A DNA stretch of 64,000 nucleotides from JAAYAO01 sp051133435 (GCF_051133435.1 NZ_JBPGNY010000001.1:310001-374000); one strand, 5' to 3'; numbered from the stretch's first letter, positions 16,394 through 26,421 are shown. Made by a program: numbers and translations. Notes: generated by a model not told the origin, from the sequence alone.

Positions 16394-16903
16394 ATGCACG
16401 ACCTCGACCACGCCGACCAACTCGACGAACTGGCGATCTGCGCCGAGCCACCACGGCTGCGCGGCTGGGTACCGGCCGGGCCGTACCGACAACACCTGCT
16501 GAGGCTGATGTCGCAGAGCCGACTGCCGTGGCGAGCGGTGGCCATCCACGCCGAAGTGCCGATGCGCTTCGTCCGGCGGCTCGCCGGGCCACGGTATCCA
16601 CGGCGGGTACCGGCCGCGGTGGCGCTGCGGCTGGTGACGGTCACCGAGGCCGAGGTGATCGGGCTCGCGGCCACTCCGGGACGCCGCCGGGTCACCGCCC
16701 GACGGGTGCGGTGGCTGCTCGACCAAGGCCTCGCCCGCGACCAAGTCGCCGAGATGCTGGAGATCTCGGCCGCCGATGCCGACCGGCTCGGACGGGACCG
16801 GGGTTGGTGTTCGGCGCGCACCGAGTTGTTGGCCCGAGCCGCGGTGCAGGCCCATGCGGCCCGCCACCCGTGGTTGGACGCCCCGGCCGAGGCGGCGGCC
16901 TGA
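16394..16903 (+). CDS. Helix-turn-helix-like protein of unknown function
   Basis: 169 residues, Arg- and Ala-rich. ATG at 16394 has AGGAGGG six bases upstream, so longer forms are discounted. The region RHWxx-like helices LPWRAVAIHAEVPMRFVRRL and RVRWLLDQGLARDQVAEMLE look like two helix-turn-helix segments, the second with the spacing of a sigma-70 region 4/Xre-type motif. I do not recognise a family. It precedes the prepilin peptidase by 55 bp on the same strand and the two may be co-transcribed. Confidence 0.55.
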   Translation: MHDLDHADQLDELAICAEPPRLRGWVPAGPYRQHLLRLMSQSRLPWRAVAIHAEVPMRFVRRLAGPRYPRRVPAAVALRLVTVTEAEVIGLAATPGRRRVTARRVRWLLDQGLARDQVAEMLEISAADADRLGRDRGWCSARTELLARAAVQAHAARHPWLDAPAEAAA

Positions 16904-16958
16904 TGTCGGCCCGAGTTCGAGCGGCCGGCTCGACCCGGCCCGGATCTAGGATCGAGAT

Positions 16959-17624
16959 GTGCCCGTGTCCGCAGTGCTGGTGACGATCCTGGTCACCGTG
17001 CTCACCACCGGTGGCGCCGGGTGGGTGCTGCGCCGATTACCCTCCCCCGCCGGTCACCCGGGGCCGCAGCCACCGTGGGCCGGGCTGCCCCGTCCGCGCT
17101 GGAGTGTCGGCTTGGCCGCGGCCTCGCTGGCGGCCGGCCTGACCGGGGTGCTGCTGGCACCGGCGGGCACCGCCCCACTGTGGTGGGTCTGGGCCGGGCC
17201 GGTGGCGCTGCTGGTGGCGATCGATGCGGCGACCACCTGGCTGCCGCTGTCGTGGACCCGGGTCTGTTGGGCGGCGATGCTGCTCGGCACCCTCGCCGCC
17301 CTCTGGTGGGGTCTGGCACCGGCCCGGCTGCCGGTGGTGTTGGTGGCGGCCGCCGTTGCCTTCGGCCTGTTCCACCTGCTGTGGCGGGTCTCGGGTGGGC
17401 AACTGGGCTACGGCGATGTTCGGCTGGCACCGATGGTCGCCGCCATTGCTGCCGCGGTGTCGATCAACACCGCGATCGTCGCCTTCGTTGCGGGCAGCCT
17501 GATCGGGGTCGGGCTCGGGGTGGTCGCCCGCCTGACCGGCCGCTCCGGCGGTTTCGCCTACGGCCCGGCCCTGTGGGCCGGGGTTCCGGTGGCCCTGGTC
17601 GTCCAGCGGCTGCTGTCCGGCTGA
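16959..17624 (+). CDS. Prepilin peptidase, A24 family, short form
   Basis: 221 residues with about seven membrane helices. The two catalytic aspartates of type IV prepilin peptidases are visible: the first in LLVAIDAATTWLPL, the second in the GxGD-type motif QLGYGDVRLAP. The N-terminal methyltransferase half with its zinc cysteines, found in PilD, is absent, as is usual for short actinobacterial forms. The start is GTG 16959. No pilin, ATPase or secretion gene lies in this window, so its substrate (Flp/Tad pilins or competence pseudopilins) must be elsewhere. Its stop is one base from the end of the convergent trpD. Confidence 0.82.
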   Translation: MPVSAVLVTILVTVLTTGGAGWVLRRLPSPAGHPGPQPPWAGLPRPRWSVGLAAASLAAGLTGVLLAPAGTAPLWWVWAGPVALLVAIDAATTWLPLSWTRVCWAAMLLGTLAALWWGLAPARLPVVLVAAAVAFGLFHLLWRVSGGQLGYGDVRLAPMVAAIAAAVSINTAIVAFVAGSLIGVGLGVVARLTGRSGGFAYGPALWAGVPVALVVQRLLSG

Positions 17625-17625
17625 C

Positions 17626-18669
17626 TCAGACCCGGTTGGAGACCGCCACCCAGCGCTCGAGCACCTGCAAGGCCCCGCCATCGGCGAGCAGTTCCCGGGC
17701 GCGGTCGAGCTCGACGGCCAACTGCTCGCGCAGCGGGGCATCGGACGGCCCCCGGTCGGCCAGCAGGGTGGCGGCGGCATTCAAGGCCACGATGTCGTGC
17801 ACCGGGCCCGGCGCTCCGGCGAGCACCGCACGGGCGATCTCGGCATTCACCGGCGGCGGGCCACCGATCAGATCCTCCACCCGGGCACGCTCGATGCCAA
17901 GCTCCAGCGGATCCAGCACCTCGTGGCGCACGGCACCGTCGGCGACCACCCACACATCCGAGGTCGTGGTGGTGGTCAACTCGTCCAGACCGTCGTCGCC
18001 GTGGAAAACCAGCCCCCGGGTACCGCGATCGGCCAGCACCCCGGCCATCAGTTCGGCCATCCGACGGTCGGCCACACCGATCGCCTGCCCCTGCGGGCGG
18101 GCCGGGTTGGACAGCGGGCCGAGAAAGTTGAAGGTGGTCGAGATGCCCAGTTCGCGACGCGGACCGGCCGCGTGCCGCAGCGAGGGGTGGTAGCGCGAGG
18201 CGAACAGGAACACGATCCCGGCCTCGTCCATCACCTGTTGCTGTTGCTGGGGTTCCAGATCGAGCTTGACCCCGAGTTCTTCGAGCACATCGGCGGTACC
18301 GCACATCGAGGAGGCGGCCCGGTTGCCGTGCTTGGCCACCCGGGCTCCCCCGGATGCGGCGACCAGGGCCGACATCGTGGAGATGTTCACCGTGTTGGCG
18401 CGGTCTCCGCCGGAACCGACCACGTCGACGGTACGACCCGTGACATGGACAAGTTCGGCATGGTCGAGCATCGCGGTGGCCAGCCCCGAGATCTCGGCGA
18501 CGGTCTCACCCTTGGCGCGCAGGGCGACGGCGAACCCGGCGATCTGGATCGGCGAGGCCTGCCCGGTCAGGATCTGACCCATCGCCCATTCGACCTGCTC
18601 GGACGACAGATCCTGTCGGTTGACCAGGGAGGTGAGGACAGCGGGCCACGTGAACGTGGCTTCGGTCAT
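17626..18669 (-). CDS. trpD: Anthranilate phosphoribosyltransferase
   Basis: 347 residues. It transfers phosphoribose from PRPP to anthranilate in tryptophan synthesis. Seen are the PRPP loop VGSGGDRANTVNIST (canonical GTGGD is GSGGD here), KHGNRAASS, FASRYHPSLRH, and RELGISTTFNFLGPLSNP. Its ATG overlaps the stop of the upstream receiver-like gene (ATGA), so they form a two-gene unit. No other trp gene is present; a stand-alone trpD beside ctaE is the normal actinobacterial arrangement. Confidence 0.94.
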   Translation of the reverse strand: MTEATFTWPAVLTSLVNRQDLSSEQVEWAMGQILTGQASPIQIAGFAVALRAKGETVAEISGLATAMLDHAELVHVTGRTVDVVGSGGDRANTVNISTMSALVAASGGARVAKHGNRAASSMCGTADVLEELGVKLDLEPQQQQQVMDEAGIVFLFASRYHPSLRHAAGPRRELGISTTFNFLGPLSNPARPQGQAIGVADRRMAELMAGVLADRGTRGLVFHGDDGLDELTTTTTSDVWVVADGAVRHEVLDPLELGIERARVEDLIGGPPPVNAEIARAVLAGAPGPVHDIVALNAAATLLADRGPSDAPLREQLAVELDRARELLADGGALQVLERWVAVSNRV

Positions 18670-19112
18670 GAGGTGGCCACCTGCGAACCCGGCCCGGGCT
18701 TGCCCAGCCGCGAACGCAACAGTTCGGCAACGGCCTGCGGCAGCTTCACCGGGTCGGCCGGGTGGGTGAGCACCAGCTCGGCGCGCGACCAGGTGGCGAG
18801 CCAGGCATCGTCGCGGCGGGCCACCAGCAGCAGGACCGGTGGCGCGTCGGGCACCTCGTCCTTCAACTGTCGCGAAATCCCCATGCCGCCCTCGGGAGTG
18901 GCCTCACCGTCCAGGATCACCACATCGATTCCACCGCGTTCGACCGTGTTGACCACCATCGGCGGGGTCGCCACCTCGACCACCTCGATCTCGGGCAGGT
19001 CGGCGGCCACCCGCCGTCCCATGGCCAGCCGCACCTGCTGACGGGTGGTGCGGTCGTGCGAGTACAACAGGACCCGGGCCGGGGCTTGGGTCTGCGGCGC
19101 GGCGGCGTTCAT
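18666..19112 (-). CDS. Atypical receiver-domain protein
   Basis: 148 residues resembling a CheY-type receiver: RVLLYSHDRTTRQQVRLAMG at the start, IDVVILDGEATPEGG with the phospho-acceptor-like Asp, and VLTHPADPVKL near the end. The acidic pair after strand 1 is reduced (YSHD), and the Lys before Pro after strand 5 is His, so phosphorylation by the classical mechanism is doubtful. No output domain. GAGG lies six bases before the ATG at 19112; an ATG at 19118 is less well placed. It is coupled to trpD and diverges from ctaE. Role unknown; possibly a protein-protein regulator. Confidence 0.65.
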   Translation of the reverse strand: MNAAAPQTQAPARVLLYSHDRTTRQQVRLAMGRRVAADLPEIEVVEVATPPMVVNTVERGGIDVVILDGEATPEGGMGISRQLKDEVPDAPPVLLLVARRDDAWLATWSRAELVLTHPADPVKLPQAVAELLRSRLGKPGPGSQVATS

Positions 19113-19459
19113 CTGCATCCTCGAAATCGTGACGACGGTGGTGGGCCGGGAAAACCGGTTCGTCACGCATGGTAGCGCCACCCCACCCATCCGCGCCGGG
19201 GCGACCGTGCCGACACCCGCGACACGCCCGAGCGGGTGGGTACGGGCAACAACGGCGTAACTTTCCGCACAGGGGTTCGCAGGCGCGTTCGATGGTCTCA
19301 ACCGGGCCCCGATCCGGCCGTGTACCGGCCCAGAGCGGTGATTCGGGCGAGCGTCGGGAGAAAACCAGCTCGCTTCGGGGGTGATAACGACAAACGATAG
19401 TAGTCCACCCAGTGCCTGGGTGGGGTGACCAATCCCCGAAGTATGGCAATAATGCTCCC
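19113..19459. other. Long intergenic region between receiver-like gene and ctaE
   Basis: A 347-bp stretch with no convincing gene. It should contain the promoters of both divergent units. Visible structures are an 8-bp hairpin (CCACCCAG, loop TGC, CTGGGTGG) at 19405-19423 and a promoter candidate close to ctaE. I see no riboswitch or repeat in the rest. Confidence 0.7.
19425..19453 (+). promoter_or_regulatory. Candidate leaderless promoter for ctaE
   Basis: GTGACC (19425-19430) and AATAAT (19448-19453) are spaced by 17 bases, and the GTG start of ctaE lies seven bases after the second box. With no Shine-Dalgarno before that GTG, a leaderless transcript is plausible. The sequence match is moderate only. 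Confidence 0.35.
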
Positions 19460-20191
19460 GTGGCTACTTCATCTGAAACGGCAAGCAGCCTGCCGACGAC
19501 CCCGCACGGCGCGCTGCATCCGATTGCGAATCCCCGCCGGCGAGGCATCCCGGGACGTCCGGATGCGCTTCCGTTCGGAGTGATGGTCTGGCTGGCATCG
19601 GAATTGATGTTCTTCGCGGCGTTGTTCGCGGCGTACTTCACGATCAAGAACGTCACCGACGCCATGGCCGGCCCCGGCGAAACCACTCTGTGGGCCGACG
19701 GCCAGGCTCTGCTGACCCCGGGCTTCGCGCTCGGCAACACCCTGATCCTGGTGCTGTCTTCGGTCACCTGTCAGTTGGGTGTGCACGCCGCCGAGCACGG
19801 TCAGGTGAAGCGCACCGGTGGCCCGCTGGCCATTCTGAAGTGGGGTATGCGCGAGTGGTACATCCTGACCTTCGTGATGGGGTCGGTCTTCATCGCCGGC
19901 CAGGTCTTCGAGTATGCCGAACTGGTGCACAAGGGCCTGACCATCTCGTCCGATGTCTACGGTTCGGTCTTCTTCCTCGCCACCGGATTCCACGGGCTGC
20001 ACGTGCTGGGCGGTCTGATCGCCTTCCTGTATGTGCTCGGCCGCACTTACCTGGCCCGTACGTTCACCCATGAGCAAGCCACCAGCGCCGTGGCGATCTC
20101 GTACTACTGGCACTTCGTCGATGTGGTGTGGATCGTGTTGTTCGCCGTGATCTACGGCGGGCCCCTCTACTCCATGTTCATCGGTGGCTGA
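19460..20191 (+). CDS. ctaE: Cytochrome c oxidase subunit III (aa3 type)
   Basis: 243 residues with five membrane helices, the short form usual in actinomycetes. Family features are GVMVWLASELMFFAALFAAYF near the N-terminus, AEHGQ, GQVFEYAEL, FFLATGFHGLHVLGGLIAFL and YYWHFVDVVWIVLF at the end. Subunit III stabilises the catalytic core and proton uptake. The GTG at 19460 is preferred because the product then starts ATSSETASS like its homologues; a GTG at 19412 is possible. It opens the ctaE-qcrC-qcrA-qcrB operon, which builds the bcc-aa3 supercomplex in the cytoplasmic membrane. Confidence 0.94.
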   Translation: MATSSETASSLPTTPHGALHPIANPRRRGIPGRPDALPFGVMVWLASELMFFAALFAAYFTIKNVTDAMAGPGETTLWADGQALLTPGFALGNTLILVLSSVTCQLGVHAAEHGQVKRTGGPLAILKWGMREWYILTFVMGSVFIAGQVFEYAELVHKGLTISSDVYGSVFFLATGFHGLHVLGGLIAFLYVLGRTYLARTFTHEQATSAVAISYYWHFVDVVWIVLFAVIYGGPLYSMFIGG

Positions 20192-20218
20192 GCGCCCACA
20201 CCTCAGAAGGGACCAATC

Positions 20219-21022
20219 GTGAGATTTCTCTCCTCCCGGCTTCGACACAAGGCAGCCAAGCCGCTGATCCTGGTGCTGGCGCTCTTCCTGATGGGGGCCC
20301 TGTACGCCGTGGTGGCGCCGAGCCAACAGGTTTCGGCCGACAACGGCACCTCCCAGCAGATCGACGAGGGCAAGAAGCTCTTCGCCGTCAGCTGCGCCTC
20401 CTGCCACGGCCTGAACGGTGAGGGCACCAGCCAGGGCCCGTCCCTGGTGGGTGTCGGCGCCGCTTCGGTCGACTTCCAGATGGGTACCGGACGGATGCCG
20501 ATGGCCCAGCCCGGCCCGCAGGCTCCCCGCACCCACGACAAGTTCACCGACGAGGAGATCTCCGCGATCGCTGCCTGGGTGGCCACCCTGGGCCCCGGTC
20601 CGGACATCCCCGAACCCGATGCCTACACCCCGGCCGGTGACATCACCCCCGAGCAGATCGCCATCGGCGGTGAACTGTTCCGCAGCAACTGCGCCGCCTG
20701 CCACAACTACCAGGGCTCCGGCGGTGCCCTGCCGCACGGTAAGCACGCCCCGACCCTGGAGGGTGTGGAGAACAAGCACATCTACGAGGCCATGCGCATC
20801 GGACCGCAGCAGATGCCGGTCTTCTCCAAGGCGACCATCACCGATGAAGAAGTCACCTGGATGATCGCCTACCTCAACGACTTGCACGGCAGCGCCAACG
20901 GTGGCATCACCCTCGGCAGCCTCGGCCCGGTGTCGGAAGGTTTCTGGGCCTGGTTGCTGGGTATCGGCGGCCTGAGCATGATCGCCGTCTGGATCGCTTC
21001 GAGAGGGAGCCGCACCAAGTGA
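20219..21022 (+). CDS. qcrC: Di-haem cytochrome c subunit of the bc1-type complex
   Basis: 267 residues. N-terminal membrane anchor/signal (~15-34), two haem-binding sites, Cys59-Ala-Ser-Cys62-His63 and Cys158-Ala-Ala-Cys161-His162, each in a cytochrome c fold with distal Met candidates (RMPMAQ; QQMPVF), and a C-terminal membrane helix (~243-261). The di-haem form replaces both cytochrome c1 and soluble cytochrome c and passes electrons directly to the aa3 oxidase, as in actinomycetes generally. GTG start; stop overlaps qcrA start (GTGA). Confidence 0.95.
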   Translation: MRFLSSRLRHKAAKPLILVLALFLMGALYAVVAPSQQVSADNGTSQQIDEGKKLFAVSCASCHGLNGEGTSQGPSLVGVGAASVDFQMGTGRMPMAQPGPQAPRTHDKFTDEEISAIAAWVATLGPGPDIPEPDAYTPAGDITPEQIAIGGELFRSNCAACHNYQGSGGALPHGKHAPTLEGVENKHIYEAMRIGPQQMPVFSKATITDEEVTWMIAYLNDLHGSANGGITLGSLGPVSEGFWAWLLGIGGLSMIAVWIASRGSRTK

Positions 21023-22101
21023 GTACGCACACCGACCCGTCCACCGAACTCGAGCGGAACCAGCATCCGGTCGACGACCCGGGCGTGGAGCCGCACCTCG
21101 AGCGCTACATCGACTCGGACGAGCGCCTCGGCCGGGCCGCGAACCGGCAGGTGGTGACCCTCTTCGGTCTCTCCCCGCTGCTCGCGCTGGCCGCCACCGT
21201 GGTGTACTTCGCGGTCCCCCGTGACCTGGAGATCACCTTCCTCGGCTTCCACACCCCGGCCCACCACTTCTGGTTCGGCCTGCTGCTGGGCTCGGCGATC
21301 CTGCTGATCGGTCTGGGCGCGGTGCACTGGGCCCGCACCCTGATGTCGGACGAGGAGATCATCGAGGAGCGGCACCCGATCGCCTCCAGCGATGAGGACC
21401 GCGCCGCGATCCTGGAAGAGATCGACCAGGGTGTCGCCGATTCGGGCCTGTCGCGCCGCAAGCTGATCAAGGCCTCGATGGGTGGTGCCCTCGGCCTGTT
21501 CGCGGTGCCGATGCTGGTCACCCTCGCCGACCTCGGTCCGTGGCCGACCCGCTCGGTGCGCGAGCGCACCATCGAGCGCACGCTGTTCGCCGAGGCCACC
21601 CCGAACAAGCCGGTTCGCCTGGTCAACGACACCACCATGGCGCCGATCCGGGCCGCCGACCTCGAGATCGGCCAGTTGGTCAACGCCCAGCCGGAGAACC
21701 TCAAGGATCTGCACGGCAAGGACGTCCAGATCGAGAAGTCGAAGGCCGCGATCATCATCGTGCGGATGGCGATGGACAAGATCACCATCCCCGAGTCTCG
21801 CAAGGACTGGCACGTCGACGGCATCCTCTGTTACTCGAAGATCTGCACCCACGTCGGCTGCCCGATCAGCCTGTGGGAGCAGCAGACCCACCACCTGCTG
21901 TGCCCCTGCCACCAGTCGACCTTCGACCTGGGCAACTCGGGTGTGGTGGTCTTCGGCCCGGCCGCGCGCGCGCTGCCGCAGTTGCCGATCACCGTGAATG
22001 AAGCAGGCGAGTTGGTCGCCCACGGGGACTTCACCGTCCCGGTCGGCCCGAGCTACTTCGAGCGGGACTCCCGCAATGACTACAAGGAGGGCGACAACTG
22101 A
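21019..22101 (+). CDS. qcrA: Rieske iron-sulfur subunit of the bc1-type complex
   Basis: 360 residues. Three membrane helices (~44-64, ~84-104, ~152-170) precede the Rieske domain, as in actinobacterial QcrA. The [2Fe-2S] ligands are Cys276 and His278 in CTHVGC and Cys295 and His298 in CPCHQS; Cys281 and Cys297 form the usual disulfide. A twin-arginine-like SRRKLIK (145-151) precedes helix 3, consistent with Tat translocation of the folded domain after Sec insertion of the first two helices. One-base overlap with qcrB. Confidence 0.95.
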   Translation: MSTHTDPSTELERNQHPVDDPGVEPHLERYIDSDERLGRAANRQVVTLFGLSPLLALAATVVYFAVPRDLEITFLGFHTPAHHFWFGLLLGSAILLIGLGAVHWARTLMSDEEIIEERHPIASSDEDRAAILEEIDQGVADSGLSRRKLIKASMGGALGLFAVPMLVTLADLGPWPTRSVRERTIERTLFAEATPNKPVRLVNDTTMAPIRAADLEIGQLVNAQPENLKDLHGKDVQIEKSKAAIIIVRMAMDKITIPESRKDWHVDGILCYSKICTHVGCPISLWEQQTHHLLCPCHQSTFDLGNSGVVVFGPAARALPQLPITVNEAGELVAHGDFTVPVGPSYFERDSRNDYKEGDN

Positions 22102-23801
22102 TGGCCAAGCCGACCAAGGTTTCCGAGGCCACCGTCGAGGGCAAGCGCCCCGCCCCCGGCCGTCCCTCCACCGGCGCCAAGGTGGCCACCTGGGCCGACG
22201 ACCGGATCGGTCTGGCCGCAATGGGCCGCAAGAACCTGCGCAAGGTGTTCCCCGACCACTGGTCCTTCCTGCTCGGTGAAGTCGCGCTGTACAGCTTCAT
22301 CATCCTGCTGATCACCGGTGTGTTCCTCACCTTCTGGTTCAAGCCCTCGATGGCCGAGATCCAGTACGACGGCTCGTACCAGTTGCTCAAGGGCCTGCAC
22401 ATGTCGGAGGCCTTCGCCTCCACCCTGGACATCTCCTTCGACGTCAAGGGCGGCCTGCTGATCCGCCAGATGCACCACTGGGCGGCGCTGCTGTTCGTGG
22501 CCGCGATGTTCGCGCACATGTTGCGGGTGTTCTTCACCGGCGCCTTCCGCCGCCCGCGCGAGATCAACTGGCTGATCGGCACCGGCCTGCTGTCGATGGG
22601 CATGGTCGAGGGCTTCGCCGGCTACTCCCTGCCCGACGACCTGCTGTCGGGCACCGGCCTGCGCTTCGTCGACGGCCTCATTCGGTCGATCCCGGTGATC
22701 GGCACCTGGGCGGAGTTCTTCGTCTTCGGTGGCGAGTACCCCGGCGACCTGATCGTCCCGCGGCTGTACATGGTGCACATCCTGCTGATCCCCGGCCTGC
22801 TGCTCGGCCTGATCGCCGCGCACATGGGGCTGTTGGTCTACCACAAGCACACCCAGTTCCCCGGCCCGGGCCGCACCAACAACAACGTGGTCGGCTACCC
22901 GATGTTCCCGGTCTACATGGCCAAGGCCGGCGGCTTCTTCTTCATCGTCTTCGGCGTCATCACCCTGATGGGTGCGGTGCTGCAGATCAACCCGGTGTGG
23001 AAGTACGGCCCCTACAACCCGGCCCAGGTCACCGCGGGCTCCCAGCCCGACTGGTACATGCTGATCGCCGAGGGTGCGGTGCGCCTGATGCCCGGTTGGG
23101 AATCGCACATCGGCGGCACGACCTGGTCGTGGAACGTGATGATTCCGGGCCTGGGCTCGCTGGGCATCCTGTTCACCCTGATCGGTGTGTGGCCCTTCAT
23201 CGAACGCTGGCTCACCGGTGACAACCGCGAACACCACATCCTGGATCGTCCGCGCAACGCCCCGAACCGCACCGCCTTCGGTGTCGCCGGCATCACCGCC
23301 TACCTGATGCTGTGGGCCGGTGGCGCCAACGACATCCTGGCGACCAAGTTCCACCTGAGCCTGAACGCGATCACGCTCGTGCTGCGGGCGGCGTTCTTCA
23401 TCGCCCCGGTGATCGCCTTCATGATCACCAAGCGCATCTGCCTGGGCCTGCAGCGTTCCGATCGGGAGCGGCTGTTGCACGGCAGTGCGACCGGCACGAT
23501 GGTGCGCGACCCCCGGGGTGGCTACTCCGAGGCACACGTCCCGATCAGTCAGGACGAGGCGTTCACCCTCACCCAGCATGCCGAGAACCACCCGCTGGAG
23601 GCCGCCGAGGCCGAGGACGAGCACGGCGTGGCACGTCCCGGTGGTGGCATCAGCAAGCGCCGGGCCCGGGCCTCGCGCTGGTGGAGCGGCCACAACCTGC
23701 GCAAGCCGACCCGTGCCGAGCTCGAGGAGGCCGCCAGCCACCACGAGCACGACCACGATTCGGATCACGACGATCAGACCTCGGTGACCACCGGGCACTG
23801 A
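22101..23801 (+). CDS. qcrB: Cytochrome b subunit of the bc1-type complex
   Basis: 566 residues. The N-terminal four-helix core carries the haem-binding histidines (HHWAALLFVAAMFAHMLRVF and the later HILLIPGLLLGLIAAHMGLLVYHKH). The Qo-site motif is PDWY (SQPDWYMLIAEGA) in place of PEWY, as in actinobacteria. The long C-terminal extension, from ~450 on, is hydrophilic, ends in a His/Asp/Glu-rich tail and is typical of the phylum. It oxidises menaquinol. It ends the operon, followed by a hairpin. Confidence 0.95.
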   Translation: MAKPTKVSEATVEGKRPAPGRPSTGAKVATWADDRIGLAAMGRKNLRKVFPDHWSFLLGEVALYSFIILLITGVFLTFWFKPSMAEIQYDGSYQLLKGLHMSEAFASTLDISFDVKGGLLIRQMHHWAALLFVAAMFAHMLRVFFTGAFRRPREINWLIGTGLLSMGMVEGFAGYSLPDDLLSGTGLRFVDGLIRSIPVIGTWAEFFVFGGEYPGDLIVPRLYMVHILLIPGLLLGLIAAHMGLLVYHKHTQFPGPGRTNNNVVGYPMFPVYMAKAGGFFFIVFGVITLMGAVLQINPVWKYGPYNPAQVTAGSQPDWYMLIAEGAVRLMPGWESHIGGTTWSWNVMIPGLGSLGILFTLIGVWPFIERWLTGDNREHHILDRPRNAPNRTAFGVAGITAYLMLWAGGANDILATKFHLSLNAITLVLRAAFFIAPVIAFMITKRICLGLQRSDRERLLHGSATGTMVRDPRGGYSEAHVPISQDEAFTLTQHAENHPLEAAEAEDEHGVARPGGGISKRRARASRWWSGHNLRKPTRAELEEAASHHEHDHDSDHDDQTSVTTGH

Positions 23802-23816
23802 TCGACACGAGGTGCA

Positions 23817-23853
23817 CACAGCGGGGCGTCCTGGTTCTGGACGTCCCGCTGTG
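23817..23853 (+). terminator. Hairpin after qcrB
   Basis: A 15-bp stem with one G-T pair, CACAGCGGGGCGTCC / GGACGTCCCGCTGTG, and a seven-base loop lies just after the qcrB stop. No T-run follows, so it may terminate weakly or protect the 3' end. Confidence 0.6.
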
Positions 23854-23885
23854 GCATTCCCGGCCGGCCGCGTACCCTCGGTGGG

Positions 23886-24929
<1,044 letters not shown>

Positions 24930-25016
24930 TCTCGTCTGCTTGGTGGGAATGATTTCTGCTCGTAGACTGTTGCAAAATACGCTGGACAACGCCTTAACAA
25001 CGATATGGAGAGCTTC

Positions 25017-25361
25017 ATGACCGTTCAGGACCAAGCATCGGGCGTCTTGTTGACCGACGGCGCCGCCGCCAAGGTGAAGGCTCTGCTCGACGCCGAGGGC
25101 CGCGACGACCTGGCCCTGCGGATTGCGGTGCAGCCGGGTGGATGCTCCGGCCTGCGCTATCAGCTGTTCTTCGACGAGCGTTCCCTCGAAGGTGACATCA
25201 CCGCCGACTTCGGTGGCGTGTCGGTCGTGACCGACCGGATGAGCGCCCCGTACCTCACCGGTGCCACCATCGATTTCAAGGACACGATCGAGCAGCAGGG
25301 GTTCACCATCGACAACCCCAACGCCACCGGTTCGTGCGCCTGCGGCGACTCCTTCCACTGA
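25017..25361 (+). CDS. A-type iron-sulfur cluster carrier (HesB/IscA/ErpA family)
   Basis: 114 residues. The three ligands are Cys43 (GGCSG), Cys107 and Cys109 (GSCACGDSF). Such proteins deliver Fe-S clusters to apo-proteins. Start is ATG 25017 with GGAGAG upstream. The location immediately before ctaC is conserved in actinomycetes (Rv2204c next to the ctaC region). QcrA, LipA and other Fe-S proteins encoded here are candidate clients. A strong terminator follows. Confidence 0.9.
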   Translation: MTVQDQASGVLLTDGAAAKVKALLDAEGRDDLALRIAVQPGGCSGLRYQLFFDERSLEGDITADFGGVSVVTDRMSAPYLTGATIDFKDTIEQQGFTIDNPNATGSCACGDSFH

Positions 25362-25384
25362 TCGAGTCCTCTGCGAACACCCTC

Positions 25385-25426
25385 CGATCCCCCGTCCCCA
25401 CCGCGGTGACGGGGGATCGCTGTTTT
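25385..25426 (+). terminator. Intrinsic terminator after A-type carrier gene
   Basis: Perfect 12-bp stem CGATCCCCCGTC / GACGGGGGATCG with an 11-base loop, followed by CTGTTTT. It isolates the carrier gene from ctaC. Confidence 0.88.
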
Positions 25427-25563
25427 ACTACGGGCCGTAGGAAAGAAGGCACTTCCCACGTCGCGGTGGGCCGGGCGACGTAGGTCGATTTTTACGTTAG
25501 TGTGGCCCCGAATAGCGGCGCGGGCGAGTTACGTCGCGCGGCTCGACACCGGAAGGGCATGAC

Positions 25564-26421
25564 GTGGGTCTGAGAGGCAAGTGGACGCGGTCGCGATTCT
25601 TCGCGTTGACCGCGGCAGCAGCCACTCCATTGGTATTGGCGGGCTGCTCCAGCGACAACCCCGAGCACTGGTTCGGCTTGCCGGGCTCGGCAACCGACCG
25701 CGCCCCACACATGGGCAACCTGTGGGTGGGCGCCTGGATCGCTGCGCTGGCCGTCGGCGTGTTGATGTGGGCCCTGATGTTCTGGGCCGTGATCCGCTAC
25801 CGACGCCGCCACGACGACGAGGTACCGCGCCAGACGCGCTACCACCTGCCGTTGGAGGTCTTCTACACCCTGGTGCCCTTCCTGATCATCGGCGTGCTGT
25901 TCTACTTCACGGTGCTCACGCAGAACGAGATGAACCGCAAGGAGGAGAACCCCGATCACGTGATCGACGTCGTCGGTCAGAAGTGGTCGTGGACCTTCAA
26001 CTACCGCGAGGGCGAGAACCCCGACGTCGACGTCGAGGACGTGTGGGAAGCCGGCACCGTCGAGAAGGTGCCCACCCTGGTGCTGCCGGTCAACGAGTCG
26101 GTGCGCTTCAACCTCAGCTCCCCCGACGTGATCCACTCCTTCTGGATCCCGGCCTTCCACTACAAGCTGGACGTGATCCCGGGCCGGGCGAACTCCTTCG
26201 ACGTGACCCCCACCAAGGAAGGCACCTTCGCCGGTAAGTGCGCCGAACTGTGCGGCACCTACCACTCGGCGATGATCTTCAACGTCAAGGTGGTCAGCGC
26301 CGACGAATACGAGAAGTACTTGCAGGGGCTTGCCGAGAAGGGCCAGACCGGCACCGCGCACGGCCCGCAAACAGCCGACGTTCCCACCAACAAGCGCGCT
26401 GAGCAGGCGGAGGGTAACTGA
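25564..26421 (+). CDS. ctaC: Cytochrome c oxidase subunit II, lipoprotein
   Basis: 285 residues. The lipobox LAGC places the lipidated Cys at position 28. Two membrane helices (~52-76, ~97-117) are followed by the cupredoxin domain with the CuA ligands His191, Cys226, Glu228, Cys230, His234 and Met237 (CAELCGTYHSAM). It receives electrons from the QcrC haems. GTG start with GGAAGGG upstream; an out-of-frame ATG five bases earlier stops at once. One-base overlap with ctaD (TGATG), so ctaC-ctaD-ctaF is one operon. Confidence 0.95.
   Translation: MGLRGKWTRSRFFALTAAAATPLVLAGCSSDNPEHWFGLPGSATDRAPHMGNLWVGAWIAALAVGVLMWALMFWAVIRYRRRHDDEVPRQTRYHLPLEVFYTLVPFLIIGVLFYFTVLTQNEMNRKEENPDHVIDVVGQKWSWTFNYREGENPDVDVEDVWEAGTVEKVPTLVLPVNESVRFNLSSPDVIHSFWIPAFHYKLDVIPGRANSFDVTPTKEGTFAGKCAELCGTYHSAMIFNVKVVSADEYEKYLQGLAEKGQTGTAHGPQTADVPTNKRAEQAEGN

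Noticed and set aside
22080..23819. Minus-strand frame of 579 residues opposite qcrB
   Set aside because: qcrB on the + strand has all cytochrome b motifs; the minus frame is a composition artefact.
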